Positions 23,798-31,828 are shown, numbered from the stretch's first letter. The stretch: DNA of 34,718 nt from Rhodocyclaceae bacterium UBA2271 (GCA_002347405.1 DDXB01000054.1:1-34718); one strand, 5' to 3'. Numbers and translations are program-made. The notes: a model not told the origin generated them from the letters alone.

Positions 23798-24643
23798 TCA
23801 AGCCTCGATAACGTGCACGGCGATCACCCCGCTAACTGCGGTCGTCGCCCCAGCCAGCAGTTGATAGGTCAGACAAGCATCGGTTTTCATCTCGGCAACG
23901 GCTGGTAGCCCGGCGATCAGATCACGCACCGTGAGATAACCCGCTCCCGTGCAATGGAACTGCGCCAGCGGCCTGACGATGGTGACGCCGAACGCGCCCG
24001 CCGTGAGGGTGCTTGCTGCCAGTGTCACAGTCTGCACCGACTGCACGCCGGTATCCCCATCTTGCAACATTAACGGAATCATGCGCTGGGCTTCGTTGTT
24101 GCCCGTACCGCCAATCGCAACAGCGCGGGTCGTTCTTCCTGCTGTTCCCGCTTGATTGGTGTATGACGCAGTAATGGTTGTCGCCGTGCTGCCAAGCGCG
24201 GTGTAAATCTCGACCCATATCTGGTTGCCGACCGACTCAGCGCCGGTGTAGCGCGTCATCGTTCCACCGACCGTCTGCGCCGTGGCGACCGTGCCGGACA
24301 GGTTGCCCTGATGCAGCAGCCGGTCGTACATTGTCAGGGTGCAGAGTTGCGACAACGCTGCTTCGATGCCGAGCAGCCATTGCTGCCGCCCGCCAGTCGG
24401 ATTGACGAAGGGCTGCGAACCGATCGTTGCCCGCGTCGGGATTTCCACAGCGCCGGGTGCGGCACCGTTCGCCCCGTTCGACTGGTTGTACTGCCACAGC
24501 GATAGCCACTTGTTAGCGACTGGTGCTGCTGCGGCTGCGGCCTGAATGCGCCCGTCGAGTTGCGAGAAGATATGCTGCGGCGTCCCGCTGTTGCCGCCTG
24601 TCAGGCGATTGACGATATCGGATAGATCGACAAGGGCAGTCAT
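23798..24643 (-). CDS. virion-like protein, paralogue 1
   Basis: 281 aa. Core blocks are WLLGIEAALSQLCTLTMYDR, QIWVEIYTALGSTATTITAS, YTNQAGTAGRTTRAVAIGGT and LMLQDGDTGVQSVQTVTLAA then GAFGVTIVRPLAQF. The last three are shared with the downstream paralogue, indicating tandem duplication. Similar proteins occur in structural regions of other phages, without assigned function. Starts in an ATGA overlap with the upstream gene. Confidence 0.72.
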   Translation of the reverse strand: MTALVDLSDIVNRLTGGNSGTPQHIFSQLDGRIQAAAAAAPVANKWLSLWQYNQSNGANGAAPGAVEIPTRATIGSQPFVNPTGGRQQWLLGIEAALSQLCTLTMYDRLLHQGNLSGTVATAQTVGGTMTRYTGAESVGNQIWVEIYTALGSTATTITASYTNQAGTAGRTTRAVAIGGTGNNEAQRMIPLMLQDGDTGVQSVQTVTLAASTLTAGAFGVTIVRPLAQFHCTGAGYLTVRDLIAGLPAVAEMKTDACLTYQLLAGATTAVSGVIAVHVIEA

Positions 24644-25053
24644 GCAAGAATCACCGCAGGATCAATTGCAAGCTCAGGGTGTGTAGCAGCGATGTACTGC
24701 ACACCCTGAGAAACCTCCATGTCAGTTAGGTCAACACCATCCGATGCGGTAGAGAGCTTGAGCCACACCAGCGCAGCCACGTCATCTCCAGCCATCGCCG
24801 CACGCATGATGCCGATGAGTTGCGACTGCGTGAAACGATTGCGGAATTCCCAGTCGCGGATAACGCGCTGATTCACACTGAGCGCCAGCGTACCGCCTTC
24901 GCCGATCTTGGTCAGGTACTCATTGCGGTAGGCCAGCACTTCCTCGCCTTGGCAGAGTTGTGAGGTGTCGGCGTCGAGAATGCCGCAGACGACATATCCG
25001 GTCGTGTCATCGCCGAATGGCAAGCCGATGGTGACAATATCTCTGATTTCCAT
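24640..25053 (-). CDS. conserved phage protein, 137 aa
   Basis: Not recognised. It is acidic overall, with a helical segment (NRFTQSQLIGIMRAAMAGDD) and strands at the N terminus (IVTIGLPFGDDTTGYVVCGI). No membrane segment. It lies between the 128-aa strand-rich protein and paralogue 1 and is presumably made as part of the same virion cassette, perhaps as a chaperone or adaptor. Confidence 0.65.
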   Translation of the reverse strand: MEIRDIVTIGLPFGDDTTGYVVCGILDADTSQLCQGEEVLAYRNEYLTKIGEGGTLALSVNQRVIRDWEFRNRFTQSQLIGIMRAAMAGDDVAALVWLKLSTASDGVDLTDMEVSQGVQYIAATHPELAIDPAVILA

Positions 25054-25055
25054 GA

Positions 25056-25442
25056 TCAGACGTGCGTGATCGCGGCGCTGTTGAGCGTGACGGTCTGGCC
25101 GGCGGTGATGCTCAGGCTGTCGAGGTTGATGTCGCTGGCGGAAAGGCCAACGGTGAGGCCCGTCACCACATCGACGTTCGCGCTGGTGCGGATGCGCGCC
25201 ACGGCGGCGGTGCCGGTGTTATCGGCGGTGGCATCCGAGCGCGGGAAGCCGGCCAGGGTGAGCACCGCGCCGGAGACCGTGCCGGTGGAGGCGCCGGAAT
25301 AGCCGAGCGGGATGGTGGCGAGAATCGCGGCGTAGCCAGCCGAGCAAATCTCGATCTTGCCGGCCGCGCCGCCCGCGTCGATCTGATCGCGCACGGCAGT
25401 CATGCGGGCCGCCTTGACGGCGGCGGAATAGGTGACGGTCAT
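25056..25442 (-). CDS. beta-rich virion-like protein, 128 aa
   Basis: Starts with VTYSAAVKAARMTAVRDQID, then strand-rich low-complexity sequence (LATIPLGYSGASTGTVSGAV) and ends with GLSASDINLDSLSITAGQTV and TLNSAAITHV. This pattern recurs in fibre and decoration regions of other phages. It opens the cassette after the portal gene. Function unknown; likely structural. Confidence 0.68.
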   Translation of the reverse strand: MTVTYSAAVKAARMTAVRDQIDAGGAAGKIEICSAGYAAILATIPLGYSGASTGTVSGAVLTLAGFPRSDATADNTGTAAVARIRTSANVDVVTGLTVGLSASDINLDSLSITAGQTVTLNSAAITHV

Positions 25443-25445
25443 GGG

Positions 25446-27023
25446 TTACTCCTTTTCGGTGGATAAATCGGTGGGGGGGGTGGCACGGCCGAACAGATGG
25501 GCGGCGAAGCTGCCGCTGGCGAGAAGGTCAGTCAGGGCTGTGGCATCCATCTGATCGAGCACCTGCGGCAGGCGGGCGCGGAATTCCTCCAGGGTCTTGC
25601 ACTCCTCCATCAGTCGCTCGATGGGCGAAACCAGCGGCCCGGTAACGCGCTCCCAGTCGCTGGCCATGTCGGCGGCCATCTGGTCGAACTCGTCGGCCGT
25701 GGCAGCCCCTGCCCGCATTGCGGCCAGGGCTGCCTTGATCTTGTCAGGCGCTACATTCGGCGTAGCGCCGAGGGTTTCCTCTCCCTCGGTGGGCTCCGGG
25801 ATGCGCGCCTTCTCATGCACCCACTTGACCGGGATGGAGCGCATGCCAGCCTTGACAAGCTTGTCCAAGCCATCGGCCAGGGTGACCAGGTCCTCGGCCT
25901 CGCCGGTGTCGAACACCAGGCGCGGGCAGCGCTTGAGGCTGTCGATGCCGCCCTTGTTGAGTGCCAGCAGCGGATAGATCAGGTCGCGCGTGATGGTGCC
26001 GGCGATCTGCCGGGCGTCGGCGTTGCGGATGTCGTGGCGCACTTCGTTGTGCACGGTGGCCACGCCGGAGCCCATACCCGTGGATCGCGCCTCGCTCGAT
26101 GTCGTCTGGCCGAGGATGGCCTTGGATTGTGCGCGATCGGCCCAGTCGATCATCGCCAGGTGCGGTGTGCCGCTGCCGTCGGTCGTGACTTTCTGGATCT
26201 CCAGCGCCATGTCGGTCGGCATGATGGCGCGGGCGTCGTGGCCGAGCGCTGTGACGGCGCGCAACAGGCTTGCCTTCTCGGTGTCGCTGGCGCCCTGGTA
26301 ATACTTGCCGATCACCATCGGCAGGCCGTAGGTCTCCAAAAACTCAGCAAAATCCCCAAGCGAGTACGCCTTGTAAAGGAAGGGCCAGACCAGGGCGCGG
26401 TGCAGGCCCATGCGGCCCTGGTAACCGGTCTTGGCCTTGCCGTGGGTGTGCAGCACCCAACCGAAGGGCTGCAGCGGCGCGCCCTCGGCGCTGGCGTCGA
26501 TGAGGCGCAGCTCGGTGCGGGGGCGGTCGAGGCGGAACCATTCCTGCGGGCGCGGGTAGAAGGCGGGCAGCCAATCCGCCCCTTCCTTGCGCCACTCCAG
26601 TTCGACGGCGGCAAAGCCGTGGCCAATACCGTCCATCAGGGCGAGTAGCAGATCCTCGATCGGGTCGACGGCGTCGGTCAGCACTTCTTTGACCCATTCG
26701 GCGTTACTTTTCTCGGCGGCGGTGGCGTTACGCGGCGGGACGATGTCCCAGTCGAGGTCCATCACGGCCAGTTTGCGCTTGCCGATCTCGCAGAGCAGAT
26801 GCGCGTCGCGCTCTTCCATGTCGGCGAAGAGCCGATGCTGCGCCGTCAGGTCGCCGTCGTCGGCTTGCTTGAGGATGGACGAGAGACGGCCCGGCGTGAG
26901 GCCGGCGAGCATGGGGGTGAGGTACTGGTTTTCCAGCATGGCGATGCGGCTGGTTTGCGGCTCACTCAACCCGACTGTGTCGATGGGGTTGCCGTACTGG
27001 TCGAGAATCTTGGGCATGGTCAT
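25446..27023 (-). CDS. portal protein, Mu gp29-like (DUF935)
   Basis: 525 aa. The start (PKILDQYGNPIDTVGLSEPQ), LKQADDGDLTAQHRLFADME, and AYSLGDFAEFLETYGLPMVI belong to the Mu gp29/DUF935 portal family; the C-terminal 100 residues are helical and acidic. It forms the dodecameric ring through which terminase packages DNA. ATG 27023 overlaps the terminase stop; ATG 27017 is an alternative. A run of eight G (plus strand, 25473-25480) sits near its 3' end. The frame upstream of 27023 overlaps terminase and is not coding. Confidence 0.92.
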   Translation of the reverse strand: MTMPKILDQYGNPIDTVGLSEPQTSRIAMLENQYLTPMLAGLTPGRLSSILKQADDGDLTAQHRLFADMEERDAHLLCEIGKRKLAVMDLDWDIVPPRNATAAEKSNAEWVKEVLTDAVDPIEDLLLALMDGIGHGFAAVELEWRKEGADWLPAFYPRPQEWFRLDRPRTELRLIDASAEGAPLQPFGWVLHTHGKAKTGYQGRMGLHRALVWPFLYKAYSLGDFAEFLETYGLPMVIGKYYQGASDTEKASLLRAVTALGHDARAIMPTDMALEIQKVTTDGSGTPHLAMIDWADRAQSKAILGQTTSSEARSTGMGSGVATVHNEVRHDIRNADARQIAGTITRDLIYPLLALNKGGIDSLKRCPRLVFDTGEAEDLVTLADGLDKLVKAGMRSIPVKWVHEKARIPEPTEGEETLGATPNVAPDKIKAALAAMRAGAATADEFDQMAADMASDWERVTGPLVSPIERLMEECKTLEEFRARLPQVLDQMDATALTDLLASGSFAAHLFGRATPPTDLSTEKE

Positions 27024-28618
27024 ACCATCCTGCGTGTAAAGTCGAGGTCGAAGCGATCGACATCTCCGGCGTACATGGCGTCGCCGAAGCCGTCGCCGGT
27101 AACGCGGCGCGGCATGGCGACGTAACCGTCGCAGCGGCCCGGTTCGCCATCGCGCGTCATGGCGTAATGGCCGAGGAACAGCGAGATGGCGAAGTCGCCG
27201 TGGCGCTGCACCTTCTTGCCCCCGGCGCTCTGCGTCTTGGTCTTGCCCAGCTTGGGCACGCCGTTGATCTTCTTGATGGCGCGCAGGTCGTCGCGGCACT
27301 GCTCGTCGCGCGGCAGGCCGTCGAGCGTGGCATCTTCCAGCGCCGCCTTGAAGCGCGGCATCTGCTCCAGGTAGAACATATCCGAGAGCTTGATCTGCTC
27401 GATGCGGCTGTGGCCCCAGGTGTCGGCCGCGTATTCGGCCAGCTCGGCGCCATTGCCGGTGGCGTCGAGCGCCCCGCCGAAAAATCGCGGCAGCTGCGAG
27501 ACGATGTAGGTAAGAATCTGCCGCTGCTGGGCGAACGGGCAGCCGCCCAGTTCGACCACCAGGCGCGGCCGGCGCACCAGGTCGGCGCCTTCCTCCAGCA
27601 CGGTGATGACGGTGAGGTCGCCTTCGCGGGCAAAGTCTTCGCCGAAGCCGTGGCGGCGTTCCGGGTCCAGCCCGAGCCGCAGATGCGTGGCGAGGCGATC
27701 GCGGCACCACTCCCCCACATCGGCGGCGCGCGTCGGCTCGGGCAGCAAGGAAAACACGACAGGCCAGCGTTCGCGCACGATCGGCACGTAGACGCCCACC
27801 GGCACCATGCGCGCCTCGATCAGCGCCAACGGCAGGTAGGTGCCGCCGCCGCGCGCCGGGATCGCGTCCAGCTCTTCTTCGGCGTCATCGCCGTAGAAGC
27901 TGCGTACGTCGGCCACCCAGGCGTCCTCGGCTTCTTGGCTCCACGGTTTCCCCTTGCGCAGGCAGACGCGCTGGAACAGGCCGTCGGCCACCGCATCGGC
28001 AAAGGTAATGCGATGCACCGCGCCCTTGCGCTTGCCGGCGCGCACTTCGTTGATCAGCTCGTTGAATGGGTTGTCGTCGCCGTTGTGGGTGCTGATGATG
28101 CGTACCTTGTCGCCCCACATCAGCATGGCCATCGCCGCCTTGATCAGGCCGGCGAGATCCGGCGCGAAGGCGGCCTCGTCGATCACCACCACGCCCTGCT
28201 TGCCGCGCAGGTTGGCCGGCCGGCTGGAGAGCGCGACGATACGCCTGCCCGATTTCGGGAAGTCGATGCGGTAAGTTTTGATTTCCTTGTCGCCGTCGAT
28301 GAAGATGCCTTCCTCGATCTGCCCGGCGGCGAGGTCAAAGGCCCGTGCCCACATGGCGCACGCCTCGATGTATTCCAGGGCCATGTCCTGCGTCGCGCTG
28401 ATGTAGAAGACGTTGGAGCCGTCGTCGCCGGAGGCGATCAGGACGTCGTCGGCCGCTTCGCCCCAGGTGAGGCCGATGCGGCGGCTCTTCTCGGCGAGCT
28501 TGAGCGGCGACTGATCCGCTACCCAGCGCTGCTGGTAGCCCAAAAGCGCTGGAGGCGGCGCCGGGTTTTCATGGGTGGCCGCCTCGCGGGTGAGGAATGA
28601 TTCAAGTGGGTTGGTCAC
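27020..28618 (-). CDS. terminase large subunit, Mu gp28-like
   Basis: 532 aa from GTG 28618 (GTGA overlap with the small subunit gene). ATPase domain: KSRRIGLTWGEAADDVLIAS (residues about 44-63) replaces a classical Walker A, as in Mu-type terminases, and GVVVIDEAAFAP (142-153) is Walker B. The nuclease domain contains GLDPERRHGFGEDFAREGDL with acidic residues for metal binding. It cuts and packages phage DNA by the headful mechanism. Confidence 0.93.
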   Translation of the reverse strand: MTNPLESFLTREAATHENPAPPPALLGYQQRWVADQSPLKLAEKSRRIGLTWGEAADDVLIASGDDGSNVFYISATQDMALEYIEACAMWARAFDLAAGQIEEGIFIDGDKEIKTYRIDFPKSGRRIVALSSRPANLRGKQGVVVIDEAAFAPDLAGLIKAAMAMLMWGDKVRIISTHNGDDNPFNELINEVRAGKRKGAVHRITFADAVADGLFQRVCLRKGKPWSQEAEDAWVADVRSFYGDDAEEELDAIPARGGGTYLPLALIEARMVPVGVYVPIVRERWPVVFSLLPEPTRAADVGEWCRDRLATHLRLGLDPERRHGFGEDFAREGDLTVITVLEEGADLVRRPRLVVELGGCPFAQQRQILTYIVSQLPRFFGGALDATGNGAELAEYAADTWGHSRIEQIKLSDMFYLEQMPRFKAALEDATLDGLPRDEQCRDDLRAIKKINGVPKLGKTKTQSAGGKKVQRHGDFAISLFLGHYAMTRDGEPGRCDGYVAMPRRVTGDGFGDAMYAGDVDRFDLDFTRRMV

Positions 28619-29127
28619 GGCGCAATCCCGAGGATGCTCCTGCGGATCTCGGCGACCGACGTGGCGGACAGGCCGCCCTTCTTGGCGATACGCTCGGCGG
28701 CATCGGCGGCGGCGGTGGCCCTGGCACGGACTTCCGTCTGCCATTTCTTTTGCGTTACCGTCGTGCGCCCCAGATCGGCCACGGCACGGGCAATCTTGGG
28801 AAGATCAAACTTTCCATCGCCAGAATTCAGCAGATTGAACAGGTGTTCTTGAACCATGAGCATCAAGGCCTCGCTCACAGCCCCTTCATCGTCGCCAGTC
28901 GCCGTCACAATCGCTTTGGCTTGCTCGCTGGCGAGCTTGAGCGTGGCCAGCTTCTGTTCAAAGGCGCTGCCGTAACGATGGATGCTGCTTTTGCCGATAT
29001 CGAAGCCGCGCGTCTTCAGCTCGGCTTCGAGCTGCTCATAGCCACTGAAGTTGCCATCAACGAGCGCGACGTCGAGCCATTGCTTGACGGCCTTGGGCAG
29101 CCCTTCGATCTTGGAGCGGCGCGGCAT
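28615..29127 (-). CDS. small terminase subunit, Mu gp27-like (DUF3486)
   Basis: 170 aa. PRRSKIEGLPKAVKQWLDVA at the N terminus and FDIGKSSIHRYGSAFEQKLA form the helix-turn-helix part typical of DUF3486; the remainder is helical and would oligomerise. It recognises the packaging site near the phage end. Directly upstream of the large subunit. Confidence 0.9.
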   Translation of the reverse strand: MPRRSKIEGLPKAVKQWLDVALVDGNFSGYEQLEAELKTRGFDIGKSSIHRYGSAFEQKLATLKLASEQAKAIVTATGDDEGAVSEALMLMVQEHLFNLLNSGDGKFDLPKIARAVADLGRTTVTQKKWQTEVRARATAAADAAERIAKKGGLSATSVAEIRRSILGIAP

Positions 29128-29133
29128 GGTGGC

Positions 29134-29445
29134 CTAGCCCCAGTACTTGACGGGGCGCGCGATGCCGGGGTCGCAATCGACCGTGTATTCCGCCACATCG
29201 GTGCCATAACGGGTGAGGTCGGCGAACCAGCGGCCGCCCGGGTGCTTGACCAGCTCGACCAGCTTGCGGTCGGAGAGGTAGTCGAGCGCCCGGCGCAGCT
29301 CCAGCGGCGTCGCATCGGGGAAGGTGGCCTGAATCACCGATAGCACCAACTCTTCCCACGCGCCGATCGGTGACGCGTTGTAGAGCGTGAGCAGGATCTG
29401 CCAGCGGATGGTTTCGCGCCGGACTTTTTCGATATCGACTGTCAT
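29134..29445 (-). CDS. Mu gp26-like winged-helix protein
   Basis: 103 aa. WQILLTLYNASPIGAWEELV, then PLELRRALDYLSDRKLVELV and GGRWFADLTRYG, a pattern like a winged helix with a beta hairpin. Such proteins sit before gp27 in Mu-like phages; role unknown. Its ATG shares bases with the stop of the upstream gene. Confidence 0.8.
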   Translation of the reverse strand: MTVDIEKVRRETIRWQILLTLYNASPIGAWEELVLSVIQATFPDATPLELRRALDYLSDRKLVELVKHPGGRWFADLTRYGTDVAEYTVDCDPGIARPVKYWG

Positions 29446-29810
29446 GACGGGTTCGCTTTCTGTGCGCTGGCGCGGAGCAGGACGTTTTCAAACTTCGAGG
29501 CAAGGCCGTCGATCTTCAGTTCCAGGATCGAGTGGCCGCGAATATGGTCAGGGCGCGAGACGAAGTTTTCCGCCAGATGCACCTTGAGCCCAAGCAGATC
29601 AAGCTCGTTCTTGCGCGCCAGGGCCTCGATCTTCTTGAATTCATCGTCCCACCGGCTCTGCGCTTCCTTACGTGAGGCTTCTTGCGTGGCGAAGCGCTCA
29701 TCCAGGCGCTTCTCGAATTGCGCGATCAGGATCTTCCCGAACGCGCCGACGCAGCCAAAGAAGGCGATCAGCATCAGGATCATGTGCCACAGCTCAAGTT
29801 CGATCTTCAC
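29442..29810 (-). CDS. DUF2730 membrane-anchored protein, Mu gp25-like
   Basis: 122 aa from GTG 29810 (GTGA overlap with the TraR-like gene). One N-terminal transmembrane helix (LWHMILMLIAFFGCVGAFGK, residues about 8-27) is followed by a long charged coiled-coil-like region (RLDERFATQEASRKEAQSRW). This fits DUF2730/Mu gp25. The frame extends to 29840 but without a better start. Confidence 0.82.
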   Translation of the reverse strand: MKIELELWHMILMLIAFFGCVGAFGKILIAQFEKRLDERFATQEASRKEAQSRWDDEFKKIEALARKNELDLLGLKVHLAENFVSRPDHIRGHSILELKIDGLASKFENVLLRASAQKANPS

Positions 29811-30034
29811 AGCAGGCCCTCTTCGAGTTCTTCCTGACAATGCACGCAGGTCTGCACGCCAGGGACAGCCCGGCGGCGTTTAACGGGGATGCGCCCGCCG
29901 CAGACGCGGCATTCCACGGCCGACGGGCGCGACCGCTCGCGCTCACGCCGGTAACGCGCTTCGGCCAGGGCGTCGGCGCGAATTTCTTCTTCGCGCTCGG
30001 TGGCGCGGTCCCACAGGTCAGTCACTGCGGCCAT
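29807..30034 (-). CDS. TraR/DksA-type zinc finger protein
   Basis: 75 aa with an acidic/basic helical half (RATEREEEIRADALAEARYR) and a four-Cys zinc finger (CRVCGG ... CVHC, spacing as in TraR/DksA). TraR-type proteins act on RNA polymerase in place of DksA; this one may tune transcription late in infection. It overlaps the end of Rz/Rz1. Confidence 0.88.
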   Translation of the reverse strand: MAAVTDLWDRATEREEEIRADALAEARYRRERERSRPSAVECRVCGGRIPVKRRRAVPGVQTCVHCQEELEEGLL

Positions 30035-30275
30035 CCGTCGAAGCAGAGCCGGGCGTCGGCGGCATGGTCGTCAGCTGCTTGCGCCATGCTTCGATATCGT
30101 TCGCCGCAGTCTCCGAGTATGGCGTGGCAGGTATTGAGCGCTGCATGGCAGGCTGCGCCGGTAGCACCGGACAGGCGGCGCTTGATGGCGGCAAGGTCGT
30201 CGCGCAGCCCGCGAGCAGCGCGATGGGCAGCCAGAGCAGCGGCGCGGTTTTTCTGGTTTTCAAGTTGGTTCGCAC
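30018..30275 (-). CDS. o-spanin Rz1 (nested lipoprotein)
   Basis: 85 aa in the +1 frame inside Rz. GTG 30275 has GGAGG nine bases upstream; TTG 30284 is possible but too close to that site. A lipoprotein signal with LLAGC (cleavage before Cys 24) is followed by a short Pro/Ser-rich mature part. It is anchored in the outer membrane and, with Rz, fuses the two membranes at lysis. Confidence 0.8.
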   Translation of the reverse strand: MRTNLKTRKTAPLLWLPIALLAGCATTLPPSSAACPVLPAQPAMQRSIPATPYSETAANDIEAWRKQLTTMPPTPGSASTDGRSD

Positions 30276-30462
30276 GGTAGGCAACCTCCATGTTGCGGAA
30301 CATTTTTACTTCCCTGATGCGCGCCGAACTAACCTCTGCGGCGTGCTTCTTGCTGGTCGTGGCCTCCCAGCGCTGGTTGGCGCGCTTCGCGCCGTCCCAC
30401 TCACCCACGCCAGCGCCGGCCGCAAAGGCCAGCACGACGGCGAGGATCATCCAGGGGTTCAT
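30022..30462 (-). CDS. i-spanin Rz (DUF2514-like)
   Basis: 146 aa from ATG 30462 (ATGA overlap). One N-terminal transmembrane segment (PWMILAVVLAFAAGAGVGEW, residues 3-22), then a long helical periplasmic part (SSARIREVKMFRNMEVAYRA) with Cys residues in the C-terminal third (GAACHAALNTCHAILGDCGE) that could form intermolecular disulfides. Carries the nested Rz1 frame. Confidence 0.85.
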   Translation of the reverse strand: MNPWMILAVVLAFAAGAGVGEWDGAKRANQRWEATTSKKHAAEVSSARIREVKMFRNMEVAYRANQLENQKNRAAALAAHRAARGLRDDLAAIKRRLSGATGAACHAALNTCHAILGDCGERYRSMAQAADDHAADARLCFDGWPQ

Positions 30463-30638
30463 GGCGTCGGCCCTTGCCGGCCGAACCACCAGCCGACCGC
30501 CAGCGTGAGCAGCGGCGTCCACATGGCGAGGTAGTCGCGCCCGGTAATCTGGTTATCGAGCATCAACCAGGTAGAGGCGAACATCATCCCGACGAGCAGG
30601 ATCAGGGTCAGCCAGCCCATGAATTTGGTGACGTTCAT
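30459..30638 (-). CDS. small membrane protein, holin/antiholin candidate
   Basis: 59 aa with two predicted membrane segments (MGWLTLILLVGMMFASTWLM, about 7-26, and YLAMWTPLLTLAVGWWFG, 36-53) separated by a short charged turn. Located between the transglycosylase and Rz, start overlapping the lysozyme stop. Size and topology fit a class II holin or an antiholin; which one cannot be told. Confidence 0.75.
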   Translation of the reverse strand: MNVTKFMGWLTLILLVGMMFASTWLMLDNQITGRDYLAMWTPLLTLAVGWWFGRQGPTP

Positions 30639-31333
30639 GGGCAGGCCACCTCCCCGCCCGGTAGGGCGGGGGCCACGCTTGCCCCAAGGGGGCGGGCGTC
30701 GCACGCGACGCCTCGCCCCCAGCTCGCATAGAGCGGTTGCCATTTGGTGAGAATCAGACGCGGGTAGGCGAGGTTTTCGCGGCAGTGCGTGACGTGACGC
30801 GACGCCTGGCCGCAGCGGGCGTCGATCGCCGCACGATCGGACGCGGGCTGCGCCAGGCGCGCTTCTTTGCGCCAGTGACCGAGGCCGCCGTTGTAGCCGC
30901 GCAGCGTGCCCCACCACTTTTCGCAAGCGTTACTGGCGGGCGCGATCCGGTCGTGCAGCCAGCGGTCGTAACGCGCCAGCGCGCGCAGGGCCCAGACCGG
31001 GTTGCCAGTGTCCGCGCCGGCCAGTGCGGCATCCTGCCCGGCGATCCAGTCGGCGGTATCCGGCGTGAATTGCGCCAGGCCGTGAGCGTAGGGGCTGCGA
31101 GCGTCGGGCCGCCAAGCGGACTCTTGATGCACCTGAGCCGCCATGACGGCGACCGGCGCATCGAGGCCCCACACCAGGCGCGCGGAGCGGATCAGGTCGG
31201 CGCGGTATTTGAGCGCGGCGCGGGGCGGCTCGGCGGCGGCGGCCCCTTGCGATAGCAGCCCAATCACGAGCACGCACACCACCACCACGAGGGTGTCGAT
31301 GATCTCTTCGCGCTGACCCCTGTCGAAGCGCAT
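30635..31333 (-). CDS. lytic transglycosylase (endolysin)
   Basis: 232 aa from ATG 31333 (ATGA overlap with the holin-like gene). The N-terminal hydrophobic segment (residues 13-34, VVVVCVLVIGLLSQGAAAAE) is a signal peptide or a signal-arrest-release anchor. The SLT-type domain has the catalytic Glu in HQESAWRP (E71), then AHGLAQFTPDTADWIAG and RGYNGGLGHW. It cleaves peptidoglycan. The exported form would need no large holin pore, which explains why small membrane proteins accompany it. Confidence 0.9.
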   Translation of the reverse strand: MRFDRGQREEIIDTLVVVVCVLVIGLLSQGAAAAEPPRAALKYRADLIRSARLVWGLDAPVAVMAAQVHQESAWRPDARSPYAHGLAQFTPDTADWIAGQDAALAGADTGNPVWALRALARYDRWLHDRIAPASNACEKWWGTLRGYNGGLGHWRKEARLAQPASDRAAIDARCGQASRHVTHCRENLAYPRLILTKWQPLYASWGRGVACDARPLGASVAPALPGGEVACP

Positions 31334-31605
31334 CACGCCCCCAAGCTCACGCCAATGATGCACGCCGCCACCACGATGGCGCGGCGGATATAGGCGGCGG
31401 CGGTTTCCTGATGGTCGAGCGACAGGTCATCGGGCCGGGCGTAAGGGAACAGGCTGCGGTCGATCCAGTAACCCGTGGCGGCGGCGAGACTGACCAGGGA
31501 AAGCTTGTAGAGCGTGACGGGGAGTTGCTGGGGCGCGATGATGCCGATGGCCAGCGTCAGCACAACGGCAATCGCGATCCAGTCAGCGAGACGGGGCAGG
31601 CGCAT
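31333..31605 (-). CDS. putative holin
   Basis: 90 aa from ATG 31605. Hydrophobic segments at about 5-23 (LADWIAIAVVLTLAIGIIAP), 31-47 (LYKLSLVSLAAATGYWID) and 74-89 (RAIVVAACIIGVSLGA), with a charged loop in between containing RPDDLSLDHQETAAAYIRR. This matches the three-helix putative holins of Mu-like phages. Overlaps the Cys-rich gene by 23 bases. Confidence 0.78.
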   Translation of the reverse strand: MRLPRLADWIAIAVVLTLAIGIIAPQQLPVTLYKLSLVSLAAATGYWIDRSLFPYARPDDLSLDHQETAAAYIRRAIVVAACIIGVSLGA

Positions 31606-31771
31606 GGATGATCTCCTGGTAACGGGATAGCGGATAAATGCACGCCCCGGAGCGCGGCAGAAAACGGGCGCGCTCCTCCGGCGTCGAGCAGGCGCGGCAA
31701 TAGCCGTAGCCAGCGAGCGACGAAGCCTCAAGGGACTGACAGGTGCCGCAGGTTTCGGATCTAGGCTGCAT
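31583..31771 (-). CDS. small Cys-rich protein, first lysis-operon gene
   Basis: 62 aa from ATG 31771; an ATG nine bases earlier (31780) is also in frame. The 31771 start is preferred because it lines up exactly with the I start when the shared leader elements are aligned. Five Cys, including CGTC and CRAC, suggest a zinc-binding fold. Function unknown; first gene behind the late leader. Confidence 0.65.
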   Translation of the reverse strand: MQPRSETCGTCQSLEASSLAGYGYCRACSTPEERARFLPRSGACIYPLSRYQEIIHAPAPSR

Positions 31772-31817
31772 GCCGCGCATCTTCGCGCGCGTGCGATGGG
31801 CCGGTCAGGGTGAACGG
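31769..31817 (-). promoter_or_regulatory. shared operon-head element, copy 2 (lysis operon)
   Basis: Second copy of the element at 18823-18871 (37 of 49 bases equal, no gaps). It starts just after the terminator at 31829-31853 and runs into the first lysis gene, the place where Mu has its late promoter Plys. Confidence 0.6.
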
Positions 31818-31828
31818 CTACCCCACCA

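Noticed and set aside
27024..27710. N-terminal extension of the portal frame
   Set aside because: Lies inside the terminase gene; portal similarity begins at ATG 27023.
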